DNA from: Ochrobactrum chromiisoli
GTDB taxonomy: Bacteria; Pseudomonadota; Alphaproteobacteria; Rhizobiales; Rhizobiaceae
DNA length: 64,000 nt
NCBI RefSeq assembly: GCF_026241335.1
Contig: NZ_JAPHAV010000001.1
Coordinates: 682,001 to 746,000, forward strand
Direction of reading: 5' to 3'
A model generated the notes under the pieces. That model had not been told where the DNA came from. It made no database searches and saw only the letters and a program-made list of their open reading frames with translations. Both the position numbers and the translations under genes were made by a program. Positions within the stretch are counted from its first letter, which is position 1. Each line of letters begins with the position of its first letter. Below are positions 37,756-46,249 of the stretch, piece by piece.

Positions 37756-38502
37756 CTAGCCGAAAACGCCGCCCTCATCAGCGTCGACAGTAATCGACAA
37801 TGTGACATGGCGTGGGCGCGTGAGCGCAAAGAGCACAGATTCAACGATATCGCGGCTTGTGGCTGCCTGTCCCTTTTTTCGATGGGCGGAGGCTTCCCAG
37901 TTGTCCTCCAGGGGCGACGCGTCTTCGAGGTAGGGCGGGTGCACGATGATGGAACGCACTGGCGTTCCGGCAAGCTTTTGCCGTAGTCCGTCTGCCAGTG
38001 CAGCCTGTGCGCGCTTTGCAGCATAGAACGGCACCGAAACTGTTTGTAAGGGTGCATTTGGCAGGCCACTGATCGAACCGATGGTGACAATATCCGGGCG
38101 CGATGACGCGTTGAGAAGGGGCAGCATCCCTTGCGTGAACATAAAGGTTCCGGTTACCGCGGCATTGATGACGCCCGAAACTTCCTCAATGGAATATTCG
38201 TCCTCTCTGTCTTCCAGCCACATAGCGCCATTGTTGATAAGAATATCGATAGAGCTGTGGTCCGCCTTGATTGTTTCCATAGCGGCAGCCACGCTTGTCA
38301 TGTCTGCAAGATCGACCTGCACTGTTTGCACCTTGCACCCCGTATGTGCCGCAATCTTATGGGCCGTCTCTTCAAGTGCCTTCAGGTTGCGACCGCACAG
38401 CACGAGATCACACCCGGCTTCGGCGAGGGAAAAAGCAAGAGCAGCACCCAAACCACGTGCGGCGCCTGTTAAAATGGCAGTCGTTCCGTCTAAGCGGGAC
38501 AT
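37756..38502 (-). CDS. Short-chain dehydrogenase/reductase
   Basis: A 248-residue classical SDR with the cofactor motif TGAARGLGAALAFSL, NNGAMW, the catalytic Ser in IGSISGLPNA and the active-site YAAKR (Tyr-x-x-x-Lys). The Arg after the glycine-rich turn and CGRN suggest NADP(H) preference. The substrate is unknown. The gene lies alone, between the der terminator and the Hsp70-like gene. Confidence 0.9.
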   Translation of the reverse strand: MSRLDGTTAILTGAARGLGAALAFSLAEAGCDLVLCGRNLKALEETAHKIAAHTGCKVQTVQVDLADMTSVAAAMETIKADHSSIDILINNGAMWLEDREDEYSIEEVSGVINAAVTGTFMFTQGMLPLLNASSRPDIVTIGSISGLPNAPLQTVSVPFYAAKRAQAALADGLRQKLAGTPVRSIIVHPPYLEDASPLEDNWEASAHRKKGQAATSRDIVESVLFALTRPRHVTLSITVDADEGGVFG

Positions 38503-38621
38503 GTGTGCTCCTTCGGTTCATTCATTGTGATTGTCTCTTATTCGTCTTTGGTGACTTGAGAAACTCTTATCTGTCTGCTACTTCGCCGCCTCCTGAAAAT
38601 CCCCACCATCAGAGGCAGATT

Positions 38622-39944
38622 ATGACGACCGTTAGCCAGAGCCAGTTTGACGGCGTTACACTGGGCATCGATTTCGGTACAACGAACACTGTTCTGTCTC
38701 TGGCCTCGCCAGATGGTAGGACGGCTGTGCTGAGTGTGCCAAAGGATGGCGTCGACATGACCGGCTACCGCTCGATTCTCTGTTTCTGGCAGGATCGGGA
38801 AACTGGTGAGCGCACCTGCGAAAGCGGGGCATGGGCGATGGATGCCTTTGTGAATGCACCGCATTCAACGCGTATGCTGCAATCATTCAAGACGTTTGCG
38901 GCTCAAAAATCCTTCACCGATACGCCGGTCTTCGGCAAGCGTTTCAAGTTTGAAGATATTTTAGAAACGTTTCTTCAATCCGTTGCAGCACGCCTTGGTG
39001 ATCGCCTGCCTCCAAAGGGCAATCGTGTCATTATTGGCCGTCCGGTCATTTTTGCCGGAGTATCGCCGGACGAAGACCTGGCCATGCAGCGTTATGAAAA
39101 AGCGTTCCGTGCTTTTGGCTTCACCGACATTCACTATGTTTATGAGCCTGTGGCGGCTGCTTATTTTTATGCACAGGAACTCAAAACCCAATCCACCGTT
39201 CTGGTCGCTGACTTTGGTGGTGGTACGAGCGATTTTTCCATCGTGCGTTTTGACGTGGGTGCGAATGGTTTGAGTTTCACGCCGCTGAGCCAGACAGGTC
39301 TTGGCATTGCGGGCGACACATTTGATTATCGCATCATCGACAATGCGGTGTCGCCGCTCCTTGGCAAAAATGGCGAATATAAATCTTTTGGCAAGCGCCT
39401 GCCGATACCGCGGCATTATTATGCAAATTTCGCGCGCTGGAACACATTGTTTCTGATGAATTCGCCCGCAACTATTCGCGCACTGACCGATCTTGCCAAG
39501 AATGCAGTTGATCCTGAGCCGCTTGAACATTTCATTCATCTGATCGAAAACGACTACGGTTATGAAATTTATCGGGCCGTCTCAAATCTCAAGGTTCGCC
39601 TGTCGTCGGAAAAAGTATCCGAACTGCATTTCAAGGCCGATGATTTTGAAATTCGTTCCGCTATCACGCGCGATGATTTCGATAGTTGGATTGCCAGCGA
39701 TGTGGCTAATATCGAGCAATCCGTTGAGCAGGCCGTGCAAAATGCCGGGCTGACGTTTGATGGCATCGACCGTGTGTTTCTGACGGGCGGCACTTCCTTC
39801 GTGCCGGCCATTCGCACGGCCTTCGAGCGGCGCTTCCCCGATGCAATGGTTACAAGTTCGAATCAGTTTGATTCGATTGCCAATGGTCTGGCATTGATTG
39901 GCCAGAGTGACGACATTCAACGCTGGGCGGTTAAGCCGAATTAA
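38622..39944 (+). CDS. YegD-like Hsp70-family protein
   Basis: A 440-residue protein with the actin-like ATPase fold only: LGIDFGTTNTVLSLA (phosphate 1), VYEPVAAAYFYAQEL, VADFGGGTSDFSIVRFD (phosphate 2) and VFLTGGTSFVPAIRTAF (adenosine). The Hsp70 substrate-binding domain is absent, as in YegD. ATG 38622 is preferred; the open frame reaches back over the SDR promoter but that part lacks similarity. Function: putative chaperone-like ATPase of unknown client. Confidence 0.9.
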   Translation: MTTVSQSQFDGVTLGIDFGTTNTVLSLASPDGRTAVLSVPKDGVDMTGYRSILCFWQDRETGERTCESGAWAMDAFVNAPHSTRMLQSFKTFAAQKSFTDTPVFGKRFKFEDILETFLQSVAARLGDRLPPKGNRVIIGRPVIFAGVSPDEDLAMQRYEKAFRAFGFTDIHYVYEPVAAAYFYAQELKTQSTVLVADFGGGTSDFSIVRFDVGANGLSFTPLSQTGLGIAGDTFDYRIIDNAVSPLLGKNGEYKSFGKRLPIPRHYYANFARWNTLFLMNSPATIRALTDLAKNAVDPEPLEHFIHLIENDYGYEIYRAVSNLKVRLSSEKVSELHFKADDFEIRSAITRDDFDSWIASDVANIEQSVEQAVQNAGLTFDGIDRVFLTGGTSFVPAIRTAFERRFPDAMVTSSNQFDSIANGLALIGQSDDIQRWAVKPN

Positions 39945-40076
39945 AGCGGGTTGGTTGTGCCTGCGCATTTTAAATTCATTTTTTACGCCGAATAGATCGC
40001 GAAGGGAGAAGCTTGCGCTCATTGGTTGTTTAGAGGTTCAAAAAAGCAAATGAAAACAAGCAAGCGGCGTCTGGCG

Positions 40077-40143
40077 TTAATTCAAAATTAATCAATATTT
40101 TCAAAGGGTAAACGAAAATCTGTTAACCATCCATCAAGGTTAA
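40077..40143 (+). promoter_or_regulatory. CtrA-like sites upstream of the cell-wall hydrolase
   Basis: TTAATTCAAAATTAA (40077-40091) is an exact TTAA-N7-TTAA, the CtrA consensus spacing. TTAACCAT (40123-40130), a common CtrA half-site form, follows and pairs with GGTTAA at 40138-40143. They lie about 50-115 bp before the hydrolase start in a 248-base AT-rich gap with no gene. Confidence 0.55.
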
Positions 40144-40192
40144 TGCTCCATTATTCGCTATAGTTAAGTAATTGTTGCGAGTGGAGTTTGCG

Positions 40193-41485
40193 GTGCGTTT
40201 TGGTTCCATACGAGCGCTGTTTGGCCGGTCGAAGGCCGTTGCCGAGCCGGTATGGCACTATCCGGTGACGGGCTATTGTCCGGAGGATGGTCGCTATTAC
40301 GCCGTGCGTGCCAAGCCACGTCAGGTCGTGCGCAAACCACACCGTATGGTACCGCTCGTTCTGGCCGCAATCACCTATCTTTTCAATTCCAATGCAATTG
40401 CCTTTCAGGATATGGCAAGCCTCGTTCCGAGCGCTGATATTGCCGGTCATCGCTGGACGGCATTCGTCGCCAAAGCACCCGTTGGCTCGCTTCATCAGGC
40501 GGAAATGCCTTTCGTTGACGCAACGACTGTAACCGGCAGTATTTCCAGCGGTGGCATTGAAGTTCCGGGCATCGGTCGTGTTGCGCTTTCGGGTGGCCAC
40601 AAAACCGCAAAGCTTGGCGTTGACGACCCGAACCCGGATGAAAACCGTATCAATCGCGCGGATAAAACGGACCGCATCGTTTCGGTCAAGCCGAAGGCAC
40701 CGGCGCGTGCATTTAACGCGGGCAGCATGTTTGAAAAAATCAGCATGATCACCGCGCCGCGCGAAAAGATCGATGCGCGGATGGCTTTCTCCAAGTCCAG
40801 CATAGAAGGGAAGGAGGTTGAGATTGCGATGGCGTTCCACGCGATCAAACCGCCCAAGCCCAAAAGTGACATTCCTGTTCAATTGGCAAAGCTTATAAAC
40901 AACGATCAGCCCGACGTTCTCGCGTTGGGCTACGCGCCGTCTAAGCCGGATTATGGCAAAACCTCTCCATTTGAGAGCATTTTGACGCCAGAGGCCGATG
41001 CAGGCCGGTTTGTGCCTCCAATCAGCAGTCAGGATCATGCTTGGGCCGCAACGCCTTTACCCGCTGAGTCGTTTGGAGCAAAAGAACAGAAATGTCTTGC
41101 AGAGGCCGTTTATTACGAAGCGCGCGGCGAAACGGTCAAGGGGCAGGTGGCTGTCGCGCAGGTTGTGCTTAATCGGGTGCGCAATCCCGCCTATCCAGGA
41201 ACCATCTGCGGCGTTGTTTATCAAAATCGCAACTGGTTGAATGCCTGTCAGTTTTCGTTTGCCTGCGACGGCCAGAAACATCGTGTAACCGAAATGCCGC
41301 AATGGCGCATGGCGCAGCAGGTTGCCAAAACGGTGACTGCAGGCCGCATCTGGTTGCCGGATGTTGGCTCTTCCACGCATTATCATGCAACCTATGTCAG
41401 CCCTTTCTGGGCGCCAACCATGAAGAAAATGACCAAGATCGGACTTCATGTGTTTTACAGGACTTATGGCGGCGGTTGGAGCTGA
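40193..41485 (+). CDS. SleB-type cell wall hydrolase
   Basis: A 430-residue protein with a hydrophobic segment near residues 42-60 (RMVPLVLAAITYLFNSNAIA), a long low-complexity middle, and a C-terminal Hydrolase_2 domain at about 295-425. This domain shows KCLAEAVYYEARGETVKGQ with the catalytic Glu, VVLNRVRNPAYPGTICGVVY, CQFSFACDG and THYHATYVSPFWA. It probably cleaves peptidoglycan. GTG 40193 is chosen since GTGGAG lies six bases before it; TTG 40172 is the alternative. CtrA-like sites upstream suggest cell-cycle control. Confidence 0.87.
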   Translation: MRFGSIRALFGRSKAVAEPVWHYPVTGYCPEDGRYYAVRAKPRQVVRKPHRMVPLVLAAITYLFNSNAIAFQDMASLVPSADIAGHRWTAFVAKAPVGSLHQAEMPFVDATTVTGSISSGGIEVPGIGRVALSGGHKTAKLGVDDPNPDENRINRADKTDRIVSVKPKAPARAFNAGSMFEKISMITAPREKIDARMAFSKSSIEGKEVEIAMAFHAIKPPKPKSDIPVQLAKLINNDQPDVLALGYAPSKPDYGKTSPFESILTPEADAGRFVPPISSQDHAWAATPLPAESFGAKEQKCLAEAVYYEARGETVKGQVAVAQVVLNRVRNPAYPGTICGVVYQNRNWLNACQFSFACDGQKHRVTEMPQWRMAQQVAKTVTAGRIWLPDVGSSTHYHATYVSPFWAPTMKKMTKIGLHVFYRTYGGGWS

Positions 41486-41801
41486 TACAGCCCGTCATGG
41501 AAAATCACTTTCGCACACATTTATTTGTTTCGTATGCCGGTCGAAACAGGTGCAGATTGATGAATCTCTCTGCTGACCGACGCCCAATTTGATTCCAATT
41601 TTTGGGCCGAATGGCTGTGTGATTTTTGCCTTTGGGTGGAAAATGAGTCGCACCAGTGGCTAAATTATTGTATTTCCAAGAGAAAAAACCTTTTGAAGCA
41701 ACTGCTTCACTGCCTTGACTAGCGGGCGGTGTGTCAATATGTTGCGCGCAACTTGGAAATGGGCTTTCAACGCCCGCGTTTCTTGCAAAAAGGAGCTGCC
41801 A
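41486..41801 (+). promoter_or_regulatory. atp operon promoter region
   Basis: This 316-base gap has no credible gene. It contains a sigma-70 type promoter: TTGACT at 41715-41720, 17 bases, then TATGTT at 41738-41743, predicting transcription from about 41750, some 50 bases before atpI. The atpI ribosome binding site AAGGAG is at 41790-41795. Confidence 0.75.
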
Positions 41802-42200
41802 ATGACGAGCGGCACTGAACCGGGAAAAGCACCCGGCGAAGGCAAGAGTGCAGGCGGGAAAACTGTTTCCGGGGGGCTGGATCAGCGTTTGAATCGCCTT
41901 GAAGCCGAATTGGCCAAAAAGGGTATGTTCAAAGCTCCGGCTTCCGAGGATGAGCGGTCGGAAACTTCCAGTTCCGTTGCGCAGGCCATGAAACTCTCCA
42001 GTGAATTTATCGCTGGTATCATAGTTGGCGCGCTGATTGGTTGGTTTGTTGATCGTTACGCAGGCACGTCGCCTTGGGGGTTGATCATCTTTCTCCTTCT
42101 AGGCTTTGGTGCAGGCACCCTCAACGTGCTCCGTTCCGCAGGTTATGTCGCCGATCAAGGCAATATTAAGTCTGACGTGGATAAGGGCAAGAAAGACTAA
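41802..42200 (+). CDS. atpI: ATP synthase accessory protein AtpI
   Basis: A 132-residue protein. A charged cytoplasmic N-terminal half (EPGKAPGEGKSAGGK, LDQRLNRLEAELAKKG) is followed by two membrane helices (EFIAGIIVGALIGWFVDRY and WGLIIFLLLGFGAGTLNVL). AtpI assists assembly of the c ring and may affect Mg2+ supply. ATG 41802 follows AAGGAGCTGCCA and is preferred over earlier in-frame codons. It heads the F0 operon. Confidence 0.93.
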   Translation: MTSGTEPGKAPGEGKSAGGKTVSGGLDQRLNRLEAELAKKGMFKAPASEDERSETSSSVAQAMKLSSEFIAGIIVGALIGWFVDRYAGTSPWGLIIFLLLGFGAGTLNVLRSAGYVADQGNIKSDVDKGKKD

Positions 42201-42247
42201 GTCTTAGCGGACATGACAAGAATGTTCGCGTATAGACGCTTGTGACA

Positions 42248-42296
42248 ACGGGCCTTTGGTCCGTGACTGAAACGCCCAAGCGAACCTTTGGTTCGC
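42248..42296 (+). other. Twin hairpins in the atpI-atpB leader
   Basis: ACGGGCCTTTGGTCCGT (42248-42264) and GCGAACCTTTGGTTCGC (42280-42296) are two short inverted repeats sharing the CCTTTGG centre, 42-90 bases before the atpB start. They may influence mRNA processing or atpB translation. Confidence 0.5.
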
Positions 42297-42337
42297 CAGT
42301 GAAGTGCCTTAGGGCAGGAACGACAGACGAGGTTAAG

Positions 42338-43087
42338 TTGGCCAACGATCCGATTCATCAGTTCCAGGTTTCCCGATTGATTCCGATCGACGTCGGTGGA
42401 TTGGACTTGTCGTTCACCAATGTTTCGGCCTTCATGGTCGCAACTGTGGTGCTCGCATCCGGTTTTCTTTATTTCACATCGTCGAGCCGTGGATTGATCC
42501 CAAGCCGCCTTCAGTCGGTTTCGGAGATGGCTTATGAATTCGTGGCGTCAAGCTTGAGAGATTCGGCCGGTTCGAAGGGTATGAAGTTCTTCCCCTTCGT
42601 TTTCTCGCTGTTCATGTTTATTCTGGTCGCAAACTTTATCGGTCTGTTTCCTTACTTCTACACGGTCACCAGCCAGATCATCGTAACATTTGCGCTATCG
42701 CTGCTCGTTATTGGAACAGTCATCATTTACGGTTTCTACAAGCACGGCATTGGCTTCCTGAAGCTTTTCGTGCCAAGCGGCGTGCCGGGCATTATCGTGC
42801 CACTGGTTGTTGCCATTGAAATCATTTCTTTCCTTTCGCGTCCAATCAGCCTCTCGGTTCGTCTTTTCGCGAACATGCTCGCAGGCCACATCACGCTCAA
42901 GGTTTTCGCAGGCTTTGTTGTCTCGCTCAGCTCGCTCGGAGCGCTGGGTGTGGGTGGCGCTATCCTGCCTCTCATCATGACGGTCGCGATCACCGCGCTT
43001 GAGTTTCTGGTTGCGTTCCTCCAGGCCTACGTCTTCACCGTTCTCACCTGCATGTACATCAACGACGCAGTACATCCGGGTCACTAA
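42338..43087 (+). CDS. atpB: ATP synthase F0 subunit a
   Basis: A 249-residue membrane protein forming the proton half-channels. It begins [20 protein letters not shown], as in Brucella AtpB. The essential Arg lies in [20 protein letters not shown], and the late helix has [21 protein letters not shown]. The start is TTG 42338, with GAGG five bases upstream; the GTG at 42242 would add 32 residues not found in the family. An unusual start codon may help set subunit stoichiometry. Confidence 0.93.
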   Translation: MANDPIHQFQVSRLIPIDVGGLDLSFTNVSAFMVATVVLASGFLYFTSSSRGLIPSRLQSVSEMAYEFVASSLRDSAGSKGMKFFPFVFSLFMFILVANFIGLFPYFYTVTSQIIVTFALSLLVIGTVIIYGFYKHGIGFLKLFVPSGVPGIIVPLVVAIEIISFLSRPISLSVRLFANMLAGHITLKVFAGFVVSLSSLGALGVGGAILPLIMTVAITALEFLVAFLQAYVFTVLTCMYINDAVHPGH

Positions 43088-43088
43088 A

Positions 43089-43189
43089 GCATGTTGCGGA
43101 AAAGTGGTTTACCGGTTTTCCGACAACAACATGCGTAATGAAAATATTTAAAGCGCCTCGTATTGCTATAATAAAACACGAAGCGCTTT
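43089..43189. repeat. REP-like palindromes between atpB and atpE
   Basis: Two adjacent palindromes. At 43089-43134, GCATGTTGCGGAAAAGTGG...CCGGTTTTCCGAC...ACATGC, of the same type as the element at 55015-55059. At 43150-43189, AAAGCGCCTCGT pairs with ACGAAGCGCTTT. They sit inside the atp operon, where they may act as mRNA 3' stabilisers upstream of atpE. Confidence 0.75.
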
Positions 43190-43260
43190 GAGGTTCTCAC
43201 CGGCGGGTTTCCGCCAGAACAGAAATCCGCACTAATTTGCAATCCAGAAGGAGCTTTAAC

Positions 43261-43488
43261 ATGGAAGCGGAAGCAGCAAAGTACATCGGCGCCGGTCTCG
43301 CCTGTTTCGGTATGGCCGGTACGGCTCTCGGCCTCGGCAACATTTTCGGTAGCTATCTCTCGGGCGCTCTGCGTAACCCATCCGCTGCTGACAGCCAGTT
43401 CGGCCGTCTCGTGTTCGGTTTCGCTGTGACGGAAGCTCTGGGCATCTTCTCGCTGCTCATCGCGCTTCTGCTCCTCTTCGCTGTTTAA
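43261..43488 (+). CDS. atpE: ATP synthase F0 subunit c
   Basis: A 75-residue hairpin of two membrane helices. The first has the glycine-rich packing motif [12 protein letters not shown], the polar loop has RNPSA, and the second carries the proton-binding Glu58 in [13 protein letters not shown] 43261 follows AAGGAGCTTTAAC, a strong site fitting the high copy number of this subunit. The longer open frame from 43237 is not needed. Confidence 0.96.
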   Translation: MEAEAAKYIGAGLACFGMAGTALGLGNIFGSYLSGALRNPSAADSQFGRLVFGFAVTEALGIFSLLIALLLLFAV

Positions 43489-43507
43489 TCAACAGTCGCA
43501 AGAAACT

Positions 43508-43549
43508 GGCCTGCCGCGATCTGTATCTTGAAATGCAGCGCGGCTGGCC
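43508..43549 (+). other. Stem-loop after atpE
   Basis: GGCCTGCCGCG...CTG pairs with CAGCGCGGCTGGCC across a 12-base loop, 20 bases after the atpE stop, within the 148-base gap before atpF'. No T run follows, so it probably shields the atpE mRNA end rather than stopping transcription. Confidence 0.6.
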
Positions 43550-43636
43550 TTTGCATATGAAGTCTGAGTGAGCATGGTTCAATTTTCCGGTTCTTTTGCC
43601 CGGAAATGAATATGCTGGATTGAAGGGGAAATCTGG

Positions 43637-44254
43637 ATGTTCGTGTCCACGGCGTTTGCCCAAACCGCCACCGAATCGCAACCGGCACCAGCTGCTGGCG
43701 AGCACGGCGCAGCCGATGCTGTGCACACCGAAACCGGGGTCGCGCACGATGCCGGACACGGCAGCGGCGTATTCCCGCCGTTTGATTCTACCCATTACGC
43801 ATCACAGCTTCTGTGGCTGGCGATCACTTTCGGCCTTTTCTATCTGTTCCTCTCGCGCGTGGTTCTTCCACGTATCGGTGGCGTGATCGAAAACCGTCGT
43901 GACCGTATTGCACAGGATCTTGAGCAGGCCGCCCGCCTCAAGCAGGATGCTGACAACGCCATTGCTGCTTACGAGCAGGAACTGGCCTCTGCCCGCGCCA
44001 AGGCTGCTTCGATTGCTGAAGCTGCCCGCGAAAAGGGCAAGGGCGAAGCGAATGCTGAACGTGCAGCTGCTGAGGCAGCTCTTGAAGGCAAGCTTGCTGA
44101 AGCGGAAGAACGTATCGCAGCAATCAAGGCGAAGGCCATGAGCGATGTCGGTACGATTGCCGAAGAAACAACGTCTGCGATTGTTGAACAGCTTTTGGGC
44201 ACAAAGGCTGACAAAGCTGATGTGACCGCAGCCGTCAAAACCGCAAACGCCTGA
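43637..44254 (+). CDS. atpG: ATP synthase F0 subunit b'
   Basis: A 205-residue stator subunit, the diverged b' form of photosynthetic and alphaproteobacterial F0. An extended Ala/His-rich N-terminus (about 1-50) precedes one membrane helix ([20 protein letters not shown]), followed by a long charged coiled coil ([20 protein letters not shown] onwards). It lies 11 bases before the second b gene, so each ATP synthase has a b/b' pair. ATG 43637 follows GAAGGGGAAATCTGG. Confidence 0.93.
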   Translation: MFVSTAFAQTATESQPAPAAGEHGAADAVHTETGVAHDAGHGSGVFPPFDSTHYASQLLWLAITFGLFYLFLSRVVLPRIGGVIENRRDRIAQDLEQAARLKQDADNAIAAYEQELASARAKAASIAEAAREKGKGEANAERAAAEAALEGKLAEAEERIAAIKAKAMSDVGTIAEETTSAIVEQLLGTKADKADVTAAVKTANA

Positions 44255-44264
44255 GGAGACGAAA

Positions 44265-44744
44265 ATGGATTCAACATTTTGGGCGCTTGTTGCGCTTATT
44301 CTCTTCATCGCACTGATTGTTTATCTGAAGGTTCCGGGTATGATCGGTCGCTCACTTGATGAGCGTGCCGAGAATATCAAGAAGGAACTCGAAGAAGCCC
44401 GAACCCTGCGCGAAGAAGCCCAGCAGCTTCTTGCTGAATACCATCGCAAGCGCAAGGAAGCGGAAAAAGAAGCAGGCGACATTGTTGCCGCTGCTGAACG
44501 CGAAGCAAAGGCTCTACTCGAAGACGCCAAGCGTGCGACCGAAGAATATGTCGTTCGTCGCAACAAGCTTGCTGAGCAGAAGATTGCAACCGCTGAAACC
44601 GATGCAATCAATGCAGTCCGTGCTTCGGCTGTTGATCTGGCAATTGCAGCTGCTGGCAAGATCGTTGCCGACAAGGTTGATACCAAGGTTGCAGGCACCC
44701 TGTTCAAGGATGCAGTCGGTCAGGTTAAATCCAACCTGAACTAA
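44265..44744 (+). CDS. atpF: ATP synthase F0 subunit b
   Basis: A 159-residue stator subunit with one N-terminal membrane helix (WALVALILFIALIVYLKVPG) followed by a long coiled coil (LDERAENIKKELEEARTLRE). The C-terminal part (about 110-159) contacts the delta subunit. It is the last gene of the F0 operon; a terminator follows 24 bases later. F1 genes are not in the window. Confidence 0.95.
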   Translation: MDSTFWALVALILFIALIVYLKVPGMIGRSLDERAENIKKELEEARTLREEAQQLLAEYHRKRKEAEKEAGDIVAAAEREAKALLEDAKRATEEYVVRRNKLAEQKIATAETDAINAVRASAVDLAIAAAGKIVADKVDTKVAGTLFKDAVGQVKSNLN

Positions 44745-44767
44745 GTTCATCTCTAATAGAGTTTTAT

Positions 44768-44796
44768 AAGCCGCCTCAAAAGGGCGGCTTTTTTAT
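44768..44796 (+). terminator. Terminator of the atp operon
   Basis: AAGCCGCC-TCAAAAG-GGCGGCTT followed by six T. The stem has 8 bp and ends the F0 operon. Confidence 0.92.
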
Positions 44797-44954
44797 TTGG
44801 GTTTTGGCCAAAATATGAAGCTATGCAACATTTAGAAGGGAGTGCTGCCTCGCGCAAAGCAACCCAAGTTTTTGGAGTTTCGCTCAGAGGTGTGACGCCG
44901 TACCCTGGGTTTGGTTGAAATTGGGAGGCTCTTGAGAGGATAAGGGGGGCTTTG

Positions 44955-45347
44955 ATGCAGGACGATAATCGCCGTTTGGAGCGTGGCAGAGCAAAGCTCA
45001 CATCATTACATGCAGACTCAAGCTGTAGCGTCGTTGAAGCTTTAGACGACATTGCGCCGGATTTTGCCCGTTATATTTATGAATTTGCTTATGGTGACAT
45101 TTACAGCAGACCGGGCCTTGTGGCGCGCGACCGCCAGATTGGCACGATAGCGGCGTTAACGGCACTTGGTCATAACTCGCAGCAGTTGAAAGCACATATT
45201 CTGGCAGGCATGAACACCGGACTGACACGGGAGGAAATCGTTGAGGTTATAATCCAAATGGCTGTCTATGCTGGTTTTCCCGCAGCGATGAATGGCCTTG
45301 CTGTCGCAAAGGAAGCCTTCAGCGAGTTTGACAAGCACTCCTGCTAG
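44955..45347 (+). CDS. Carboxymuconolactone-decarboxylase-family protein
   Basis: A 130-residue all-helical protein of the CMD/AhpD-like fold. It has DFARYIYEFAYGDIYSRPGL, RDRQIGTIAALTALG and the closing helix EVIIQMAVYAGFPAAMNGLA. It lacks the CxxC of AhpD, so it is closer to gamma-carboxymuconolactone decarboxylase-like proteins, but no aromatic pathway genes are near. ATG 44955 follows AAGGGGGG. It stands alone and is convergent with rnhB. Confidence 0.85.
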   Translation: MQDDNRRLERGRAKLTSLHADSSCSVVEALDDIAPDFARYIYEFAYGDIYSRPGLVARDRQIGTIAALTALGHNSQQLKAHILAGMNTGLTREEIVEVIIQMAVYAGFPAAMNGLAVAKEAFSEFDKHSC

Positions 45348-45385
45348 TCAAACGTTGCCGTAAAAATTCAACATACAGATCCGCA

Positions 45386-46051
45386 TTAAATAGACGAAAA
45401 GCGGCCTTTAATTGGTGCAAAAGTATAGCGGTGAACGCCTGGTACTGGGCCAATTGCTTCGATGGCTGCACGGTGTTTAGCTGTGCCGTAACCCGCGTGC
45501 ACCTCAAAGCCATATGCAGGATGAACCGCTGCACTGCGGGCCATCATGCGATCACGCGTGACTTTCGCCACAATGGACGCTGCTGCAATTGACATTGAGC
45601 GCTGATCGCCTTTTACCAATGCAGATCCCGGACAAGACAAACCGGGCGGAATATCGCGACCATCAATCAATGCGTGATCCGGGCTGAGTGTCAGGCCCAG
45701 AAACGAGCGGCGCATGGCTTCAAGCGCTGCTTTTCGAATGTCACTTCCATCAATGCTGCGCGCACTCAGGCTTGCGACCGAAACGGTGAGTGCTTTGGCC
45801 AGAATGATTTCGTAAAGCGCATCGCGCTTTTTGGCATTCAGGCGTTTGGAGTCATCCAGCCCCTCAGGCAGGTTTTCCGGATCAAGAACAACTGCAGCAG
45901 CAACAACGGGGCCTGCGAGCGGCCCGCGGCCAGCTTCATCAATACCTGCAATATGACGAAGCCCGCGCGCCATAAGCCTTCTCTCTTCTGAGAAGTCAGG
46001 TGCAAGCGGGATGTCAAAGAGGAGCGGAGAATCAGAACTCAAGCGTTTCAT
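45386..46051 (-). CDS. rnhB: Ribonuclease HII
   Basis: A 221-residue enzyme that removes RNA from RNA-DNA hybrids and misplaced ribonucleotides from DNA. The catalytic motif [20 protein letters not shown] is at about 34-53, [12 protein letters not shown] follows, and the later acidic residue is in [12 protein letters not shown] 46051 gives the standard length. The start codon lies in the loop of a long inverted repeat (46024-46087), and no good ribosome binding site is adjacent. Confidence 0.95.
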   Translation of the reverse strand: MKRLSSDSPLLFDIPLAPDFSEERRLMARGLRHIAGIDEAGRGPLAGPVVAAAVVLDPENLPEGLDDSKRLNAKKRDALYEIILAKALTVSVASLSARSIDGSDIRKAALEAMRRSFLGLTLSPDHALIDGRDIPPGLSCPGSALVKGDQRSMSIAAASIVAKVTRDRMMARSAAVHPAYGFEVHAGYGTAKHRAAIEAIGPVPGVHRYTFAPIKGRFSSI

Positions 46052-46087
46052 TTGGCGGCAATGCTCGCATTGCTTCTGATTCTCCGC
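46024..46087 (-). promoter_or_regulatory. Inverted repeat folding the rnhB start
   Basis: GCGGAGAATCAGAA at 46024-46037 (rnhB codons 5-10) is the exact reverse complement of 46074-46087 in the leader. Inside it, GCAATGC-TC-GCATTGC (46058-46073) is a perfect 7-bp hairpin touching the outer arm. In the rnhB transcript these would enclose the start codon. Confidence 0.65.
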
Positions 46088-46249
46088 AAGGTCCCTGCCG
46101 AGGATAGTGGCGTAAAAGCAGGGGCCTTCCGTCCGAAAAAATCAGACGGAGATTAAATACACAACTGACAACTCTGACATGCGTGAAGCGAACAATAGGC
46201 TCGCAGCGCCTTGCTTTTGTGGATGACGGATTCCCACACGCGCTGCGGC

